In this document: piece after piece, positions 12,982 through 15,842 of the stretch | Layout of the letters: the number at the start of each line of letters is the position of its first letter | How positions within the stretch are numbered: position 1 is the stretch's first letter | Assembly (NCBI GenBank): GCA_000493965.1 | Contig: AWNV01000069.1 | Location: 1 to 15,842 of the forward strand | Direction of reading: 5' to 3' | DNA length: 15,842 nucleotides | Origin: Candidatus Aminicenans sakinawicola JGI OTU-1 | GTDB lineage: Bacteria > Acidobacteriota > Aminicenantia > Aminicenantales > Aminicenantaceae | Notes under the pieces: model-generated | The model's database searches: none | Seen by the model: the letters and a program-made list of their open reading frames with translations, nothing else | Told to the model about the DNA's origin: nothing | Made by a program: the position numbers and the translations under genes

Positions 12982-13668
12982 TTAGCCGGAATTCTTCTTG
13001 AATCCTGCGCAGGCTTTTACGCATACTCCACAGATATACTGGCTGACAATTCTATTTTTCCTGAATTCTTTCAGCTTTTCAAAACACGCCATGTGATCAA
13101 AATCCTCACGCTTCTCCTTTATAGCCTGAGCCGGGCAAACCGATATACATTCCCTGCAATCTCCACAGCCAAACTCCACGGGCTCATCCGGTTTAAGAGG
13201 CATATCTGTCAGCACAGTGACAATCCTGAACCTCGCACCAAACTTCTGATTTACAAGGAGGTTGTTCCGTCCTATCCATCCCAGTCCGGCTAAATTCCCT
13301 ACTTTCTTGTGCGACACATGGCTGTTCTGTTTCTCCCAGTCGATGATCTGTGAAGCAGGGATTGGAAGTGCTCTGAATCCCAGCTCCTGGATGAGTGAAG
13401 CGACCAGTAAGGCCTTCCTGTCAAGAAAAAAATTAAGCTGCCTGTAGTGGTGGAAATAAAGCGCTGTAGGCTTGTCCTTGATATCCTCTATTATTGTATC
13501 CAGAAGCCTTTTCCCGAGAGATATCCCCCTGTCAAGCCCGGCAAGCGATTCTTTTATAATGTTAAATTCGTCTTTTATTCCGGTGATGTCTGCCACACCA
13601 AAAAGAGAAAATCCGCAATCCAGGACAAACCTTTTGATGCTGACATAGCCTTCTTCTTCCTTTGTCAT
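12982..13668 (-). CDS. Short QueG-like double [4Fe-4S] protein
   Basis: A 228-residue cytosolic protein related to epoxyqueuosine reductase. The middle carries the QueG-type motif AGLGWIGRNNLLVNQKFGAR (127-146) followed by VTVLTDMPL. The C-terminal part has an eight-cysteine ferredoxin-like layout: C168, C171, C174 and C178 in CGDCRECISVCPAQA, then C195 in MACFEK and C213, C216 and C220 in ICGVCVKACAGF, enough for two [4Fe-4S] clusters. True QueG proteins are usually over 300 residues and contain a longer N-terminal cobalamin-binding part and extra C-terminal repeats. This one is shorter and stops soon after the last cysteine, so it belongs to the broader QueG-like/4Fe-4S double-cluster group and its substrate is uncertain. 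The ribosome binding site is weak (GAGG 13 bases upstream). It is convergent with tetR and divergent from ndk. Confidence 0.8.
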   Translation of the reverse strand: MTKEEEGYVSIKRFVLDCGFSLFGVADITGIKDEFNIIKESLAGLDRGISLGKRLLDTIIEDIKDKPTALYFHHYRQLNFFLDRKALLVASLIQELGFRALPIPASQIIDWEKQNSHVSHKKVGNLAGLGWIGRNNLLVNQKFGARFRIVTVLTDMPLKPDEPVEFGCGDCRECISVCPAQAIKEKREDFDHMACFEKLKEFRKNRIVSQYICGVCVKACAGFKKNSG

Positions 13669-13741
13669 GGCATCTCATTTTACCTCAAAAAAAACTTAGA
13701 GGCTACTTTTTTGCATACATCTTAAGCAAATTTTAAAAGAA

Positions 13742-13770
13742 TTGAATTTTTCATTCTTCTATTATATTAT
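13742..13770 (+). promoter_or_regulatory. Sigma70-type promoter for ndk and the symporter gene
   Basis: TTGAAT (13742-13747) and TATTAT (13765-13770) are 17 bases apart in an AT-rich region between the Fe-S gene and ndk. The predicted leader is about 65 bases. Confidence 0.5.
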
Positions 13771-13843
13771 CCCTTTATTCATACAGAAAGGAGAAAAAAC
13801 CGACCTGTCAATCAGCTAATAAATACAAACACAAGGAGCTATC

Positions 13844-14254
13844 ATGAGTGAAAAAACTTTGGCCATCATTAAACCTGATGCAATAAAAAAGAAAGCCGCA
13901 GGCAAAATCATCCAGAGAATCGAGGAAGAAGGATTTGAGATTTCAGGCTTGAAAATGCTTCATCTGAGTAAGGAAAAAGCAAAAGAGTTTTATGTTGTCC
14001 ACAAGGAGAAACCCTTCTACGAAAGTCTGACAGATTTCATGTCCTCGGGTAAAATCATTGTAATGATACTGGAGAAAGAAAATGCCATTGCCGGCTGGAG
14101 AGAAGTCATGGGTGTCACAGACCCTGCACTGGCAGCACCCGGGACCATACGCCATCAGTTTGGATTTTCAATTGAGCGCAATGTAGTCCATGGTTCCGAC
14201 AGCCTGGCTACTGCTGAATGGGAAATCAATTATTTTTATAAAAATAACGGTTAA
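13844..14254 (+). CDS. ndk: Nucleoside diphosphate kinase
   Basis: A 136-residue cytosolic enzyme that transfers the gamma phosphate from ATP to NDPs through a phosphohistidine. The family signature is complete: LAIIKPDA (Lys10), WREVMGVTDPALAAPGTIRH (85-104) and NVVHGSDS, in which His116 is the phosphorylated residue. Length is typical of short bacterial forms. AAGGAG stands before the ATG. The stop is only 23 bases from the next gene, a sodium/solute symporter, and no terminator intervenes, so the two are probably co-transcribed, though no functional link is obvious. Confidence 0.96.
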   Translation: MSEKTLAIIKPDAIKKKAAGKIIQRIEEEGFEISGLKMLHLSKEKAKEFYVVHKEKPFYESLTDFMSSGKIIVMILEKENAIAGWREVMGVTDPALAAPGTIRHQFGFSIERNVVHGSDSLATAEWEINYFYKNNG

Positions 14255-14277
14255 AATCCCTAAAAGGAAAAAACTCA

Positions 14278-15708
14278 ATGGTTGCTATATTTGTAGCATA
14301 CCTTGTACTGACTCTGTCTCTCGGCCTCTGGCAGGGCCTGAGAACTAAATCCCAATCTGACTTTGTCCTTGGCAGTTCAAAACTTCCGGGCTGGATGTTA
14401 GCCCTGTCCGAAAGGGCAACCGGAGAATCGGCCTGGCTGCTCCTCGGGCTCACAGGCTTTATCTATGCCACCGGCATCTCCGGAATCTGGACCTGTTTAG
14501 GATGCCTTTTAGGAATAAGCACAGCCTGGATAGTACTGGCACGCAAATTCCGTTCCGAAACAAAAAAATATAACGCAATGACAATGCCCGAGTACTTCTC
14601 TACCAAGTTTCCCGAAAAAGCAAACACAATCAGAGTACTTTCAACCCTGATAATAGTCTTTTTCTTCATATTTTATGTTGGCGCCCAGTTCGCAGGAGCA
14701 GGCAAAACGATTTTCAAGACATTCGGTCTGGACCCATTCTGGGGGCAGATCATTGCAGCAGCAGTCATCCTTGCATATGCAACAATAGGCGGATTTATCA
14801 GTGTCGTGGCGGTCGACACTTTCCAGTCAATCCTAATGATCACAACACTCGTAGTAGCCCCTATCATCATCCTCGTCCATATTTTTTCCGGACAAGCCAA
14901 CATACCAAATGCCCTTGCTTCTGCAGGCGGCGGTATAGGATCCCTGACCGGAGGACTTGGCGGATTTGGCGCCGGACTGCTTATATTCAATAACCTCGCA
15001 TGGTTTTTTGGCTACCTTGGGGGACAACCGCAGCTTAACGCCCGCTTTATGGGAATGAGGAATGACCGCGACGTAAAAATCGGGCGTAATATCGCGGTAG
15101 CATGGACTTTCCTTGCCTACATCGGGGTCATCATCATAGGGCTTGGTTCGATCGTTTTATTCGGCCCCAACGCTGTATCTGACAATGAAATGATCCTCCC
15201 TCACATCCTGACCCGGCTCTTCCCATGGTGGCTGGCTGGAATTCTCCTGGCAGGAGCTGTAGCAGCAATGATATCCACTGCCCAAAGCATGCTGCTGGTA
15301 GCGGCTTCCTCAATAAGCCAGGATGTATACAGAGGTATCATCAAGAAGGGAAAAGTCTCAGACAGGACTCTGCTAGGCATCTCACGCATCGCTACTCTGC
15401 TGATCGGAATACTCGGGCTGATACTTGCACTCACAACTTCTAACTTGATCTATTATATAGTCAGCTACGCATGGGCTGGCATAGGGTGTTCGTTTGCACC
15501 CGCAGTTCTTCTGTCCTTTTATTGGAAGCGTTTTGGCTCGGCAGGAGTCGTCACAGCCCTTCTTACCGGTCTCATCACAACAGTTATATGGATTTTTACA
15601 GGCCTCGATCATACAATTACTGCACGAGCCGTAACTTTCATTGCCGCCATTTCACTAGCGATAATTGTTACTTTCCTTACAAAAGAAAAGACAAACCTTA
15701 AGGTATAA
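14278..15708 (+). CDS. Sodium:solute symporter family (PutP-like) transporter
   Basis: A 476-residue inner-membrane protein of the SSS family, with about 12-13 hydrophobic helices; it couples Na+ entry to uptake of a small solute. Recognisable points are QSDFVLGSSKLPGWMLALSE with RATGESAWLLLGLTGFIYAT (a PutP-like GESAWLLLG in place of MSGWLLLG), TIGGFISVVAVDTFQSILMI (a form of the family's GG..AV..TD..Q motif), AWFFGYLGGQPQLNARFMGM, and AAMISTAQSMLLVAASSISQ, the helix carrying Ser/Thr residues that bind sodium in this family. The closest named relatives by motif are proline symporters, but the substrate is not proven and I leave the symbol empty. AAGGA precedes the ATG at a suitable distance. 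The last few residues are Lys-rich, as is usual for the cytoplasmic tail. Confidence 0.9.
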   Translation: MVAIFVAYLVLTLSLGLWQGLRTKSQSDFVLGSSKLPGWMLALSERATGESAWLLLGLTGFIYATGISGIWTCLGCLLGISTAWIVLARKFRSETKKYNAMTMPEYFSTKFPEKANTIRVLSTLIIVFFFIFYVGAQFAGAGKTIFKTFGLDPFWGQIIAAAVILAYATIGGFISVVAVDTFQSILMITTLVVAPIIILVHIFSGQANIPNALASAGGGIGSLTGGLGGFGAGLLIFNNLAWFFGYLGGQPQLNARFMGMRNDRDVKIGRNIAVAWTFLAYIGVIIIGLGSIVLFGPNAVSDNEMILPHILTRLFPWWLAGILLAGAVAAMISTAQSMLLVAASSISQDVYRGIIKKGKVSDRTLLGISRIATLLIGILGLILALTTSNLIYYIVSYAWAGIGCSFAPAVLLSFYWKRFGSAGVVTALLTGLITTVIWIFTGLDHTITARAVTFIAAISLAIIVTFLTKEKTNLKV

Positions 15709-15718
15709 GAAACCTGAT

Positions 15719-15842
15719 TTAACCTGGATTATTCATAAAAATTGCTGATAGAATTAATATAATATCAACTAGTTTTGATCGTTCTCCATGAAACCCTCAG
15801 AACTAGTTTATCCTCTATCATATCGATAATATAATCTAAATC
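15719..15842 (+). mobile_element. Left end of an insertion sequence related to the MITE-like repeats (continues past the window)
   Basis: TTAA (15719-15722) is followed by CCTGGATTATTCATAAAAAT and TGCTGATAG. The inverted right end of the 48-bp elements matches this terminus at 20 of its first 22 bases, and similarity continues loosely to about 15760. Unlike the short elements, no closing inverted repeat appears before the window ends. The following bases contain AACTAGTTT twice (15767 and 15801) and look like an untranslated IS leader. It probably is the parent IS or a longer derivative of it, inserted at TTAA downstream of the symporter gene. Confidence 0.6.

Noticed and set aside
12904..13293. 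Plus-strand open frame of 129 codons
   Set aside because: It lies largely antisense to the Fe-S protein gene, whose eight-cysteine pattern is clearly real, and it has no ribosome binding site or recognisable domain.

Overview
The window looks like a chromosomal stretch from a Gram-negative bacterium. It carries a TonB-dependent outer-membrane receptor, exported proteins with signal peptides, and an ECF sigma factor paired with a membrane-anchored anti-sigma candidate. The DNA is moderately AT-leaning. Gene style (carboxypeptidase-regulatory-domain TonB receptor, ECF sigma with a 'DLPPE' anti-sigma tail, MotA-like protein) would fit an Acidobacteriota/Aminicenantes-type or deltaproteobacterial-type lineage, but I cannot fix the taxon from sequence alone.

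Layout. (1) 1-312 is a wrecked IS110-family transposase with an internal deletion; 313-835 holds no convincing gene. (2) 836-4401 is a signalling/membrane block: a small exported protein on the minus strand, and divergently an ECF sigma factor (1605), an overlapping single-pass anti-sigma candidate (2219), a polytopic protein built of two MotA/ExbB-like halves (3180), and a 58-aa exported peptide (4225). Two near-identical 48-bp palindromic mini-elements (MITE-like) sit in the same orientation, one before the sigma gene and one between the anti-sigma and MotA-like genes. A third related end lies at 15723 and probably opens a full-length insertion sequence that continues past the window. (3) 4402-5930 is an apparently intact IS1380-family element. 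(4) 5933-8552 is an accessory patch: a strongly structured GC-rich segment with integron-like 7-bp core sites at its ends, an exported SUMF1/FGE-fold protein, a short ORF coupled to an ICMT-like membrane methyltransferase, and a deleted IS91-type (Y2) transposase remnant on the minus strand. (5) 8591-15708 is mostly ordinary chromosome: folD with a clear sigma70-type promoter, a TonB-dependent receptor (minus), a divergent TetR regulator, a short QueG-like Fe-S protein (minus), and ndk followed closely by a Na+/solute symporter.

How the parts work together. The TetR/TonB-receptor pair is a neat regulatory unit: each divergent gene has a -35/-10 promoter with a 17-bp spacer, and each -10 is followed at once by (or just overlaps) a related 16-bp palindrome of the form TTAA-yCA-NN-TGr-TTAA. 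This suggests TetR represses both itself and the receptor. The most novel candidate is the ECF sigma / anti-sigma / double-MotA / small exported peptide block. It looks like an envelope-signalling operon coupled to an ion-channel-like protein that has no visible MotB/ExbD partner, and it has been invaded by mobile elements.
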